27,812 bases of DNA from Verrucomicrobiota bacterium (GCA_021413535.1 JAIOQF010000125.1:1-27812); one strand, 5' to 3'. Positions 1-7,763 are shown, counted from the first letter of the stretch. Notes: a model not told the origin generated them from the sequence alone. Numbers and translations: made by a program.

Positions 1-2
1 GA

Positions 3-152
3 CATGAGGCGTTCGGCATGCATGACGGTAAGCAGTTAATTTTCTTGGAAGATAATCCTCGATGGGGGCGTGGTCTCCGTCCTGATATTGTGCAATCATC
101 CAAATTCCGTCTTGCCTCAGGGCATGCGCTTTTCATGATGAACGTCGAATGA
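3..152 (+). CDS. 3' end of an unidentified gene (partial)
   Basis: A reading frame is open from the window edge to a TGA at 150-152 and gives a 49-residue C-terminal tail ending in FMMNVE. The stop overlaps the ATG of the next gene in an ATGA arrangement, like the other junctions of this operon, which supports it being a real gene end. In related bacteria this slot before an MviM-type oxidoreductase and lpxB is often held by lpxA, but the tail does not look like the end of LpxA and I do not recognise the family. No function is proposed. Confidence 0.55.
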   Translation, partial: HEAFGMHDGKQLIFLEDNPRWGRGLRPDIVQSSKFRLASGHALFMMNVE

Positions 153-886
153 ACCAGCCAATCAAAGTCGGAGTCGCCGGTGTCGGCGCCATGGGAAAGA
201 ATCATGCACGTGTTCTTGCATCGCTCGATGGCGCGGAACTGGTCGCGATTTTTGATCTGGATGTGAATCGCGCGGCGGAACTGGCGGCGACCTATCACAC
301 GAGGGCGGTGAGCAGTCTCGAAGAGTTCTCTAACTTGGTGGACGCGGCGGCAATTGCCGTGCCGACCGTGGCGCATCGTGAAGTGGCGGGCTATCTGCTG
401 GAGCGCGGGAAGCATGTGCTGGTGGAAAAGCCGCTCAGTGAATCTCTGCAAGAGGCGCAAGAGCTGGTAGCACTGGCGCAGGCGAAGAATCTCGTGCTGC
501 AAGTTGGTCACATCGAGCGGTTCAATCCGGTGATGCGTCAATTGGAGGAGCGCATCAAACAACCGCGATTCATCGAAGCCACGCGGCTCTCGCCGTTTCC
601 CAACCGGAGCATGGATATCGGCGTGGTGCTGGATGTTATGATTCACGATCTGGAAATCATCCTACATCCGCCAGCCGGATCAGCGACAAGAAGATGCGCA
701 AGATTCAGGTCTTCCATGGTGAAGGCTACATCTCGCTGGATTACCAGGAACAAACTGGTCATATCTATCGACGCGAGGGATTGCAGATCGTGCGCGAAGA
801 TGTGCAGGTGGAGAAAGATGAGCCGCTCAAGCTCGAGCTGGCCGCGTTCATCGAGAGCGCGAGACGCGGGCTGGCTCCCGTGGTGA
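149..886 (+). CDS. Gfo/Idh/MocA oxidoreductase of the lpx operon, N-terminal part (gene broken)
   Basis: The first about 172 residues are a NAD(P)-dependent oxidoreductase of the Gfo/Idh/MocA (MviM) family: Rossmann motif GVAGVGAMGKNHARVL at residues 8-23, the EKPLS catalytic-loop motif near residue 93, and GHIERFNPV near residue 120. After DLEIILH (about base 666) the frame no longer encodes family sequence. The true C-terminus continues in another frame (694-963). Roughly 35-45 residues normally found between these parts are missing, and the combined length (815 bases) is not a multiple of three, so this is an internal deletion with a frameshift. The position directly before lpxB suggests a lipid A sugar nucleotide role; GnnA, the UDP-GlcNAc 3-dehydrogenase, is a known member beside lpx genes, but no GnnB aminotransferase is visible here. 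Residues after about 172 in this frame are out-of-frame noise. Confidence 0.85.
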   Translation: MNQPIKVGVAGVGAMGKNHARVLASLDGAELVAIFDLDVNRAAELAATYHTRAVSSLEEFSNLVDAAAIAVPTVAHREVAGYLLERGKHVLVEKPLSESLQEAQELVALAQAKNLVLQVGHIERFNPVMRQLEERIKQPRFIEATRLSPFPNRSMDIGVVLDVMIHDLEIILHPPAGSATRRCARFRSSMVKATSRWITRNKLVISIDARDCRSCAKMCRWRKMSRSSSSWPRSSRARDAGWLPW

Positions 887-963
887 GCGGGCAGCAGGGG
901 GTGGATGCGCTGCAACTGGCGATTCAGATCACTGAGAAGATTGCGAGCGGAAAGTTTTCATGA
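694..963 (+). CDS. Gfo/Idh/MocA oxidoreductase of the lpx operon, C-terminal part
   Basis: This frame carries the C-terminal half of the oxidoreductase that begins at 149. Reading back from the ATG at 694 the same frame gives TSASRISDKK, which matches the family's conserved TASR(V/I)S strand just before RKIQVFHG. The family sequence therefore resumes at about base 667, exactly where the first frame loses it. The frame runs to a TGA at 961-963 overlapping the lpxB start as ATGA, so the original operon coupling is intact. Whether the fragment is translated on its own from 694 is unknown; a broken gene or a sequence/assembly error are both possible. Confidence 0.8.
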   Translation: MRKIQVFHGEGYISLDYQEQTGHIYRREGLQIVREDVQVEKDEPLKLELAAFIESARRGLAPVVSGQQGVDALQLAIQITEKIASGKFS

Positions 964-2096
964 GGAAGATTTTTATCGTAGCCGGGGAGATCAGCGGGGA
1001 CACACATGGCGCTGGTCTGATGCGTGCTTTGAAGCAGGAGCATGGGCCCGTGCAATTCAGCGGGCTCGGTGGTCCGCAGATGCGGCTTGTGGGTGGTGCT
1101 GAGGCGGAGGACTGGCTGGAGCGGGCCGCCGTGCTCGGTCTCTGGGAGGTGCTGAAAATTTACGGTTGGTTCCGGCGCAAATTCGCGGAAGCCTTGAAAA
1201 ATATCGCGCAGCAAAAGCCGGATGCCGTGGTGTTGATCGACTATCCGGGCTTCAATCTGCGGCTGGCCAAGGCGCTGCGCGCGCAGCGATACCCCGGCAA
1301 GATCATTTTTTATATCAGCCCTCAAGTGTGGGCCTGGAAGAAAGGACGAGTGAAGACAATGGCCAAGGTGCTGGACTTGATGATCTGCATTTTTCCCTTC
1401 GAGAAAGAACTTTATGAAAAAAGCGGGCTGCGCACCGTTTTCGGCGGACATCCGCTGGTAGATCGCACGCTGGCACTCAAGAAAGGCTGGACGCGGGAGC
1501 CTGCGCTGGTGGGATTTTTCCCCGGCAGCCGCAGTCATGAAGTCGCGCGGCTCTTGCCGGTGATGCTTCGAGCCTCAGTCATCATTCGTCAGAAAGTGCC
1601 GCAGGCTCGCTTCGCGATTTCTGCCGCCAACGAGCGATTGAAATCGGAAATGAATGAAATCATCCTTCGCGAAGGGCCGGCGGAGGCGCGGCAGTGGATC
1701 GAAGTCGGCACGGCTCCCGTGCTCATGCAGCGCGCGGAAGTCGCCGCCGTGGCCAGTGGCACAGCGACACTGGAGGCGGCGTGTTTCGGTCTGCCGTATG
1801 TCTTGGTTTACAAGGTGAATCCGGTGACTTACGCCGTGGGTAAAAGAGTGGTTCGGATCAAGCATCTCGGCATCGTCAACATTCTGGCGGGAGAAACGGT
1901 GGTGCAGGAACTCGTGCAGGGCTCATGCGAGCCGTCAGCACTGGCTGGATCGCTCACCGCTTTGCTGATCAGTTCGCAAACGCGCTTGGAATTGGAATCT
2001 CGGCTGGCAGCCGTGGTGTCGGAACTCGGCGCAGGTGGTGCCTATCAACGCGCTGCGGAAGCTGTTGCCAGTGAACTTGCACGCTCGGCATCATGA
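960..2096 (+). CDS. lpxB: lipid-A-disaccharide synthase LpxB
   Basis: LpxB is the GT19 enzyme that joins UDP-2,3-diacylglucosamine to lipid X (2,3-diacylglucosamine-1-phosphate) to form the disaccharide of lipid A, at the inner face of the cytoplasmic membrane. The 378-residue length is normal. Visible family blocks are AGEISGDTHGAGLMRAL near the start, GLGGPQM, DYPGFNLRLAK, ISPQVWAWK, GHPLVD, FFPGSRSHEV and the sugar-nucleotide-binding segment SGTATLEAACFGLP followed by YKVNPVTYAVGK. It starts inside the stop of the oxidoreductase (ATGA) and ends in an ATGA overlap with the next gene, so all are probably translationally coupled. It indicates a Gram-negative organism making lipid A. Confidence 0.97.
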   Translation: MRKIFIVAGEISGDTHGAGLMRALKQEHGPVQFSGLGGPQMRLVGGAEAEDWLERAAVLGLWEVLKIYGWFRRKFAEALKNIAQQKPDAVVLIDYPGFNLRLAKALRAQRYPGKIIFYISPQVWAWKKGRVKTMAKVLDLMICIFPFEKELYEKSGLRTVFGGHPLVDRTLALKKGWTREPALVGFFPGSRSHEVARLLPVMLRASVIIRQKVPQARFAISAANERLKSEMNEIILREGPAEARQWIEVGTAPVLMQRAEVAAVASGTATLEAACFGLPYVLVYKVNPVTYAVGKRVVRIKHLGIVNILAGETVVQELVQGSCEPSALAGSLTALLISSQTRLELESRLAAVVSELGAGGAYQRAAEAVASELARSAS

Positions 2097-2815
2097 GTCC
2101 GGATGAATCAGAATCAGTGACGCGCGTCAATCCGTTGGTGCGCTGGTTTGTGGTCGGTCTACCACTGGGTCTGCTGATCATGGGGGCACTTTCGTTTGGA
2201 GTCTATTTTCAGAAACGCCACGCGAAGGAAGTGGCCGTGTCGGCACCGTCACGTTACGCCGCCATGTTGCGCAAGGATTTGAATCTGGCTGATTACCAGC
2301 GTTACCTTCGAATCTTCGAACAAGAAATTGGCCCGCGCACAAAGGACAAGCCGGATAACATTGAGGCCGCGCAGAGCTTTATTGAGTCCACGCTCGGTTT
2401 TGGAAACATGGGATATCAGGTCGTGCGCCGGGAGATTGAATTGGAAGGCAGGGCTTGTGTGTATTTTGATGTGGAACTGAAGGGGCGGAATTCCCCAAGT
2501 CGATTGCATCTGGTTACAGCCAGATATGACGGGATAAACCCGAGAGACATCGCGGCATTGCTCTGTTTGGCCAATGCCTTCACTGGCACTCAGCATCGCG
2601 ATACCATTCGTTTTATCGCATGGTTCGGTGGCGCGGACTCTGATGGTAAATTCCAACTCGACCGCTATCGCCGTTGGATGCCTGAGAGCGAGTTTTCATC
2701 AGTCAGCACGAAAGAACTCCTGGGGCCGGATGCAGCGGAGAAGGACGCGCTCGGCAAATTGCAAGCAGACGAATTGGAAATTAGAACCCTGGCCGATGGG
2801 AGCGGCGGCCAGTAG
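2093..2815 (+). CDS. membrane-anchored, degenerate M28-like peptidase domain protein
   Basis: The protein has 240 residues, with a short cytoplasmic start and one transmembrane segment at about residues 17-38, leaving the rest probably periplasmic. Residues 78-190 follow the pattern of M28 aminopeptidases (IGPR, then NIEA, then the core LHLVTARYDG and RDTIRFIAWFGGADSDG). In active M28 enzymes the core carries zinc ligands in an HxD motif, a D-N-x-S-G segment and a Glu pair. Here the His is Arg144, the DNxSG segment is missing and the Glu pair is replaced by Gly, so zinc binding and catalysis look lost. The start overlaps the lpxB stop by four bases, implying co-translation and an envelope role. 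The family assignment is inferred from pattern and is not certain. Confidence 0.7.
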   Translation: MSPDESESVTRVNPLVRWFVVGLPLGLLIMGALSFGVYFQKRHAKEVAVSAPSRYAAMLRKDLNLADYQRYLRIFEQEIGPRTKDKPDNIEAAQSFIESTLGFGNMGYQVVRREIELEGRACVYFDVELKGRNSPSRLHLVTARYDGINPRDIAALLCLANAFTGTQHRDTIRFIAWFGGADSDGKFQLDRYRRWMPESEFSSVSTKELLGPDAAEKDALGKLQADELEIRTLADGSGGQ

Positions 2816-2873
2816 TTCGCTTGATCCTGGCTGCAATCGGATGTTGCAAGAAATTAACGTTCTGCCAAAAGCC

Positions 2874-2902
2874 TTGCAAAGCACGGACGATGATCTTATT
2901 TA
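2874..2902 (+). promoter_or_regulatory. possible sigma70 promoter of the tRNA-Leu gene
   Basis: TTGCAA at 2874-2879 and TATTTA at 2897-2902 are 17 bases apart, and the latter ends 14 bases before the mature tRNA 5' end. The -35 box is close to consensus but the -10 box is weak (3 of 6). The call rests mainly on spacing and position. Confidence 0.3.
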
Positions 2903-2916
2903 GGCGGACTCAGAAA

Positions 2917-3000
2917 GCCGGCGTGGCGAAATTGGTAGACGCGCTAGACTCAAAATCTTGTATGAGTGATCATGTGTGGGTTCGAGTCCCTCCGCCGGCA
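2917..3000 (+). tRNA. tRNA-Leu (anticodon CAA)
   Basis: A full class II tRNA can be folded: acceptor strands GCCGGCG (2917-2923) and CGCCGGC (2993-2999) pair over 7 bp, discriminator A at 3000, D arm GCGAAATTGGTAGACGC, anticodon loop CTCAAAA giving anticodon CAA (reads UUG), a long variable arm with ATGA/TCAT stem closed by a GTGA loop, and T loop TTCGAGT. CCA is not encoded. Two U-U mismatches are present, in the anticodon stem (second pair) and in the T stem (second pair), so the gene is slightly unusual but probably functional. Confidence 0.95.
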
Positions 3001-3007
3001 CTTTTTC

Positions 3008-3039
3008 ATCACTGGTATGCCAACCAGGCAGTGATTTTC
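3008..3039 (+). terminator. probable intrinsic terminator after tRNA-Leu
   Basis: ATCACTG at 3008-3014 pairs perfectly with CAGTGAT at 3029-3035, and the hairpin is followed by a short T-rich tail (TTTCT). It begins 8 bases after the tRNA, a fitting place to end its transcript. Confidence 0.5.
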
Positions 3040-3103
3040 TCCAGCTGGCAATTTTCTTCGCTAGCCTGGAAATAAACAAGATTCCCATCAATAATTTTCT
3101 CCA

Positions 3104-3916
3104 ATGTTCAAATGTTCGGCAGTTGCATTGATTCTTCACTCCCTGACAGCGTTTTTTTGCGCGGCTGGTTCGATCCACGCGGCGACACCTCCCGCGCGAA
3201 TTCTGTTCATCGGCAACAGCTATACCTCCGTCAATAACTTGCCCGAAATTTTCAAAAATCTCGTGGCTGGCGAGGGCCAACCAGTTCCGACGATTGCGGC
3301 CACAACCCGAGGCGGCCTGACCTTGGAACAGCACTCGAAACTGCCGGTCACATTGGAAAAAATTGATGAAGGCAACTGGGATGTGGTGGTCATTCAGGGG
3401 CAAAGTCAGGAGGCAGCCATGGCGGAGAAATTCACCAACATGCGGCAGAGTTTCCAGACGGGTGCCGCAGAGCTTGGCAAAAGAATCAAGGTCAAGAGCC
3501 CGAATGCGCGTGTTGTCTTTTATGAGACCTGGGCGCGACACGCGGATTATTGGCAGAGCCCCAAGGCAGACAAGGCTGTTGGAAACGATCCAACTGACAT
3601 GCAGAACCATATTCGTAAATGGTATCTTCACGTTGCGCAGTCAGCGCAAAAACTGAAAGCCGTGGTCGCTCCAGTCGGTGATGCCTGGCAATTGAACTAC
3701 CAGAGTGCCAATCCGATTCGCCTTCATGCCAAGGACAATTCGCATCCCGCGTTCAGCGGGTCGTATCTGGCCGCGCTGGTAATTTATGCAACGATTTATC
3801 AGCCGCCAAGTCTGACGCTGAAATATCATGGCGAGCTGGATGAGGCCGAGGCGGCGCGCCTGCAAATGCTGGCGTCGCAGGCTGTAAAACAAAGCAACGC
3901 AATTATCCCGCGCTGA
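3104..3916 (+). CDS. exported SGNH/GDSL-type hydrolase (DUF4886-like)
   Basis: The protein has 270 residues. An N-terminal signal peptide (hydrophobic residues about 5-25, cleavage probably after SIHA) predicts export. Block I of SGNH hydrolases is seen as ILFIGNSYTSVNNLP, with the nucleophile Ser in GNS; block V is DNSHPAFSGSYLAA, giving the catalytic Asp and His; WDVVVIQGQSQE fits the middle block. Such enzymes hydrolyse ester bonds, often acetyl groups on carbohydrates, but the substrate cannot be told. It stands alone on the + strand after the tRNA and converges with the operon ending at 3932. The start is chosen because it gives a complete signal peptide. A copy of ATTTTCTCCA lies directly before the ATG and again at 3034. 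Confidence 0.85.
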   Translation: MFKCSAVALILHSLTAFFCAAGSIHAATPPARILFIGNSYTSVNNLPEIFKNLVAGEGQPVPTIAATTRGGLTLEQHSKLPVTLEKIDEGNWDVVVIQGQSQEAAMAEKFTNMRQSFQTGAAELGKRIKVKSPNARVVFYETWARHADYWQSPKADKAVGNDPTDMQNHIRKWYLHVAQSAQKLKAVVAPVGDAWQLNYQSANPIRLHAKDNSHPAFSGSYLAALVIYATIYQPPSLTLKYHGELDEAEAARLQMLASQAVKQSNAIIPR

Positions 3917-3931
3917 TTGCGTGTGCGCAGG

Positions 3932-5050
3932 TCAGAAAGGAATGCCCAGCCGTTCCGCCATTCGTTTCGGACGGCGCATCGCTTCCACCATGCGCGCGGC
4001 TTCATCGGCAGCGCGCCGGTCTCGACATGCGGGATGGGTTTCAGGTGCGGTGATGAGGCCGAGTTCATGGAGCACATGCGCGGTGCTGTGTTTGTAGGCG
4101 GAGGCGCTCATGCTAGCATCGAGACGGAAGACTTGGTCTTCGAGCGACTGAAGGGCCTCGAAGATTTTATAGACCCGGGTGTCGCAGCGGCCGGTGCCAG
4201 TAGTGAACTTTTTCCTGGGTGAATCATCATGGAGCCACATGTCTTTCGCGGCGCAGATCAGCGGTGCTGCGCTGACGGCGGCTCCAATCAGAAGCGGCAG
4301 ACCGAGCTTGATCGCGGTGGCGATGCCAAAATCGTCGCCGCTGTGGGGCACGAAATCCAAACCAAGATCGCGCATCATCGCAGCCCAATAAAGAAAATGC
4401 GGCTCGTCGAGCGTGCTGATCTTGCCGCCGACAAATTTAGGATGCTGCGCCAGCTGCCACAGCAGCCATGGCCCAAAGGGCGTGGCCCACGGCACGAACG
4501 CTGGCTCCAGTGCGTGAACGATGCCGGGCCGGACAAGCCACTCCGCGATTTCGTAGTAGGCATCTCTCCGGGCTACGGCTTCAAGCGCGTCGAGCCGAGG
4601 CGAGGCCATGAGCATCACCTCGCAGTTCTCATGCTGTTGCACGATGTCGAGCAGCGGACGATAACGTTCCGCCTTGAATGTCGTGTCGCCCTGTGCGCCG
4701 CGCGCTGTCACCCCGGCGATGAACTTTGCGTCAGGGAACTCTGCCCGGAAGCGTCGCAGCACTTCGGCGTAAAGCGCATCATCGAGATTGAAGATATAAC
4801 CGGTGTCGGCATTGAGCACGACGACAAGTTCTACGTTGTAGTGATCAGCCGCAGCCTGCATCCAGCGGATGCTTGTCGTGAAACCTTCCCAGTCAGGCTT
4901 CTGATTTTGGAAGGGCAGCAGTGCGGCGGCGCAGAGTCGGCCTTTGGTTTGATGATCGATCAGTTCCTCCTCGCCGATCCAAGCCCACTTGGTATCGCGC
5001 CATGGGGTTTGCGGTGTCAGATCTTCTGGTTTTGAAATGAGCGTCTTCAC
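3932..5050 (-). CDS. dihydrodipicolinate synthase-like aldolase (DUF993-type)
   Basis: This 372-residue protein has a TIM-barrel layout of the DapA/NAL superfamily, whose members form a Schiff base between a lysine and a keto-acid or keto-sugar. The likely Schiff-base lysine is Lys210 in FVGGKIS. Other family-like stretches are VVVLNADTGYIF, FIAGVTARGAQGD and the C-terminal DDFGIATAIKLGLPLLIGA. It is longer than DapA (about 290) and does not look like the lysine biosynthesis enzyme. It is the last gene of a three-gene operon; its ATG overlaps the stop of the flavoprotein gene. The context suggests breakdown of an oxidised sugar or related carbonyl compound. The substrate is unknown. Confidence 0.8.
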   Translation of the reverse strand: MKTLISKPEDLTPQTPWRDTKWAWIGEEELIDHQTKGRLCAAALLPFQNQKPDWEGFTTSIRWMQAAADHYNVELVVVLNADTGYIFNLDDALYAEVLRRFRAEFPDAKFIAGVTARGAQGDTTFKAERYRPLLDIVQQHENCEVMLMASPRLDALEAVARRDAYYEIAEWLVRPGIVHALEPAFVPWATPFGPWLLWQLAQHPKFVGGKISTLDEPHFLYWAAMMRDLGLDFVPHSGDDFGIATAIKLGLPLLIGAAVSAAPLICAAKDMWLHDDSPRKKFTTGTGRCDTRVYKIFEALQSLEDQVFRLDASMSASAYKHSTAHVLHELGLITAPETHPACRDRRAADEAARMVEAMRRPKRMAERLGIPF

Positions 5051-6531
5051 GCGCCGGATTTTTTCTTGATCTCTTTAAGCAGGGCATGTTCCGGCCGCTG
5101 CGTATAAAATTTATCCAAGGGGTAGCAACCGCTGATCAAACCGTTGCGTGGTGCGGTGGTGCAATCGCTGAAAGTCCGGCAGATGAATTTCTTCTCCGCC
5201 GGTTTGCCGGAGATGGCGTCAGTCAACATCGCCGGATAAGACAGCATCGCCCGCCCCAGGCCAATGGCATCCGCCCACCCTTGTCGGATCACAGCAGTCG
5301 CGACCGCAGGAAGGAAGTCCTGCAAATATGTATAGCCCGAGCCAATGACGTAGAGCCCGCGCGGCGCACGCGCTTTCACTTCGCGCACGGCATGGATGAG
5401 CCGCGCGACATCAATCAGCGGATCATAGGCCGGCTGATAGCCGTCGCTGGGCGGATAACTGGCGGGGCGCTGCAAGTGCGGCGTGTAGTAAGGCGAACCG
5501 GCACTGGTGTTCAGCACCTTGATGCCCAGTTCGTCGCACAGCGCCACAAACTGGAATGTCTCCGTGAGATCGATGTTCGTCGGATCTTTCTGATTCACGC
5601 CGAAGCCGTAGCCATAGGGAAGGCACGTGGAGAAATCCTCCGGGATGCCAGGTCCGAGTTTGCCTGGGTTGGCGCGATCAGCATCAGGCCGGTGGGGCAC
5701 TTTGTCGTAGAGACTGAGCCGCACGCCGAAGTCGATGGGATTATCATCCGCTCGGATGCCCGCAATGATCTCGCGCAGGATGCGGGTGCGGTTCTCAAAG
5801 CTGCCGCCATATTTTCCGGGTCGCGTGTGAGCACCAAGAAACTCATGCAGCAGGTAGCCGTGGCAATGTTTTAGATCCACGAAGTCTGCCCCAGCTTCCC
5901 ACGCCACACGTGCCGCGCGCACAAAGTCCGCAATCAATGCTTCCACTTCCAAATCAGTGAGCACCTGTTCATCACTCGTGACGTTGAACTTGCGGTCGAG
6001 AATCGGATGACGAAATGCCACACGTGATTCCCAGCGGGACTTGTCGTGCGGCCGGCAGAAACGCCCCGAGTGCGTCAGTTGAAAACCAATGACCAGATCA
6101 TCAGTCGTTTTGTATCGCTCCGCGTGAGCATTTTTCAAAATGCCGACCAATTCCCCGATGCCCGCTTTGTTATCTTCTGTGAGAATCAGTTGGTTCGGAT
6201 TCGCACGACCATCGGGGCGCACAGCCATCGCTTCCGCGCCGCAAATCATTTTGGCCCCGCTTTCGCCAAAGCGCCGCCAGCGCCGCCGCATCTCATCACT
6301 CACTCCGCCGGTGGTGGTGCCATCCCATCCTTCCATGGGATGAACGACGATGCGGTTGCCCGGGCATTTGCCATTGATCAGAAGCGGCGCGGGATCACCG
6401 AGCGGCGATGGCCCTGCGTTTAGTGCCTCGGCTGGAAGCTCAATACCGAGTGATGTGCAGGCATTATGAAAATCGTCCAGTGACTTCAAGGCGCCAAGGC
6501 GGACAAAGGGAGCCGGTGGAGATGCGCTCAT
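5047..6531 (-). CDS. NADH:flavin oxidoreductase / Old Yellow Enzyme family protein
   Basis: The protein has 494 residues with an FMN-binding TIM barrel of the OYE family, which reduces activated C=C bonds or oxidises related substrates. Visible motifs are NRIVVHPMEGWDG near the start (FMN region), GFQLTHSGRF, AGADFVDLKHCHGYLLHEFL, then RPGKYGGSFENRTRIL, and IGLGRAMLSYP near the end, which binds the FMN phosphate. It lacks the C-terminal iron-sulfur/NAD module of 2,4-dienoyl-CoA reductases, but a C-terminal stretch has two Cys (FICRTFSDCTTAPRNG) and a third in GCYPLD. It lies 36 bases after the Gfo/Idh gene and overlaps the aldolase gene by four bases. No Shine-Dalgarno sequence is visible before the ATG. 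The substrate is unknown. Confidence 0.9.
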   Translation of the reverse strand: MSASPPAPFVRLGALKSLDDFHNACTSLGIELPAEALNAGPSPLGDPAPLLINGKCPGNRIVVHPMEGWDGTTTGGVSDEMRRRWRRFGESGAKMICGAEAMAVRPDGRANPNQLILTEDNKAGIGELVGILKNAHAERYKTTDDLVIGFQLTHSGRFCRPHDKSRWESRVAFRHPILDRKFNVTSDEQVLTDLEVEALIADFVRAARVAWEAGADFVDLKHCHGYLLHEFLGAHTRPGKYGGSFENRTRILREIIAGIRADDNPIDFGVRLSLYDKVPHRPDADRANPGKLGPGIPEDFSTCLPYGYGFGVNQKDPTNIDLTETFQFVALCDELGIKVLNTSAGSPYYTPHLQRPASYPPSDGYQPAYDPLIDVARLIHAVREVKARAPRGLYVIGSGYTYLQDFLPAVATAVIRQGWADAIGLGRAMLSYPAMLTDAISGKPAEKKFICRTFSDCTTAPRNGLISGCYPLDKFYTQRPEHALLKEIKKKSGA

Positions 6532-6567
6532 GCAAAAGGAGGCAAGCCAATGAACAACTTTAGCAAT

Positions 6568-7725
6568 TTAGCGGAAGCTCTTGGCGAAGTCGTCCGCGCC
6601 GGCTTTCGGGACGACGGTCTTTTTTATAAAAGTCGAGGTCTCTGATTTGTCCTTGAGGATGCGTTCATATTCGGCGGAGTCCATGGGGAGATGAATCGTG
6701 GCGTCTTTCCAGGTGGAGAGCAGAATCGAATTGGCGAGTTCCACACTATGAACGCCTTCTTCAGCGGGCGAGAGGAGCTTTTCGCCTTTCAAAATGGCAT
6801 TGGTGAAGTTCTGAAGGATTTCTGTATGCACGCCGCCGCTGGATTCGACCGGGATATCCATGTGCCAAGTTTCCGGCGTGGCGAAGGCGGCTTCGGTTTC
6901 ATGGCAAAACTTGGACATGGGTGAGCGGTTCCGCTGGAAATGAATCTTCGTGCCGTCATTCACCGTGAGCCGGCCTTGTTCGCCGGTGATGTCGAGACAG
7001 TTCCGGCCCGGCCATTCGCCAGTCGAGGTGATCCAGGTGGCGGTGAGGCCGCTGTCATACATCAGCACTGCGGTGACATCGTCCTCGACTTCGATCTCAT
7101 GGAAGCGACCGAACTGGCAGAAGCCGCGAACCCGCTGGGGCATGCCGAACATCCACTGGAAAAGATCGAGATTGTGCGGGCATTGATTCATAAGCACGCC
7201 GCCGCCTTCACCCTTCCAAGTGCCGCGCCAGCCGCCGGTTGTATAATAATAGTTGGTGCGGAACCAGTTGGTCGTTTCCCAGTTTACACGGCGAATTTCA
7301 CCGAGTTCACCGGTATCAATGAGATTTTTTACCTTCTTGAAAACGGCATTGGTTCGCATCTGGAACATGGCCGCAAAGATTTGCTTTTTATTCGTGTGAG
7401 CCGCGATGAGCCTTTCGCAGTCGGCCTTGTGAACCGAGATCGGTTTCTCAACCAGAACATGAAGGCCAGCTTGGAGCGCCTCGATGCCGATGGTGGTGTG
7501 GGAATAATGCGGGGTGCAGATCAGGATGGCGTCGATGCGACCGCTGTGAATCATTTCATTCACGTCGGTGAATCCGCTCTCACCCTCGATCAGCGCAGGC
7601 AGGGTGCCGACGCTTTCGCAAAGGCTGGTGACTTTCAAGCCTTCGATCTTACCCGCGCGGATGTTCGCGAGGTGAGTCTTGCCCATGTTGCCGAGTCCAA
7701 CGATGCCGAGTCTGACGATTTCCAT
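6568..7725 (-). CDS. Gfo/Idh/MocA family oxidoreductase
   Basis: The intact protein has 385 residues. Residues 5-20 form the NAD(P)-binding Rossmann motif (LGIVGLGNMGKTHLAN), and VLVEKPISVHK holds the family's catalytic EKP lysine. The C-terminal alpha/beta domain contains GGGVLMNQCPHNLDLFQWMFG, where Asp and His residues act at the sugar site. These enzymes oxidise or reduce hydroxyls of sugars and cyclitols with NAD(H). It is the first gene of the operon with the flavoprotein and DHDPS-like aldolase, so a 3-keto- or other oxo-sugar could be the shared intermediate (inference). It is divergent from galE, with 87 bases between the start codons. Confidence 0.92.
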   Translation of the reverse strand: MEIVRLGIVGLGNMGKTHLANIRAGKIEGLKVTSLCESVGTLPALIEGESGFTDVNEMIHSGRIDAILICTPHYSHTTIGIEALQAGLHVLVEKPISVHKADCERLIAAHTNKKQIFAAMFQMRTNAVFKKVKNLIDTGELGEIRRVNWETTNWFRTNYYYTTGGWRGTWKGEGGGVLMNQCPHNLDLFQWMFGMPQRVRGFCQFGRFHEIEVEDDVTAVLMYDSGLTATWITSTGEWPGRNCLDITGEQGRLTVNDGTKIHFQRNRSPMSKFCHETEAAFATPETWHMDIPVESSGGVHTEILQNFTNAILKGEKLLSPAEEGVHSVELANSILLSTWKDATIHLPMDSAEYERILKDKSETSTFIKKTVVPKAGADDFAKSFR

Positions 7726-7763
7726 GTCGCGAGCGTAGGGAGAAAGGCGCAGATGGTCAAATG

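Noticed and set aside
640..700. Programmed ribosomal frameshift in the lpx oxidoreductase
   Set aside because: There is no slippery run at the junction and conserved residues are missing, so a deletion fits better. The same reasoning applies at about 26450.
924..1538. Long open frame on the - strand inside lpxB
   Set aside because: It is a shadow of the GC-rich lpxB coding frame with no family features, start signal or operon logic.
2821..3075. 84-codon + frame spanning the tRNA-Leu gene
   Set aside because: It reads through the tRNA and its terminator and has no protein features.
4229..5035. 268-codon + strand frame antisense to the DHDPS-like gene
   Set aside because: It mirrors a gene with clear aldolase features; no domain or ribosome binding site supports it.
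5086..5874. 262-codon + strand frame antisense to the OYE gene
   Set aside because: The OYE gene has strong FMN motifs; this frame shows nothing recognisable.
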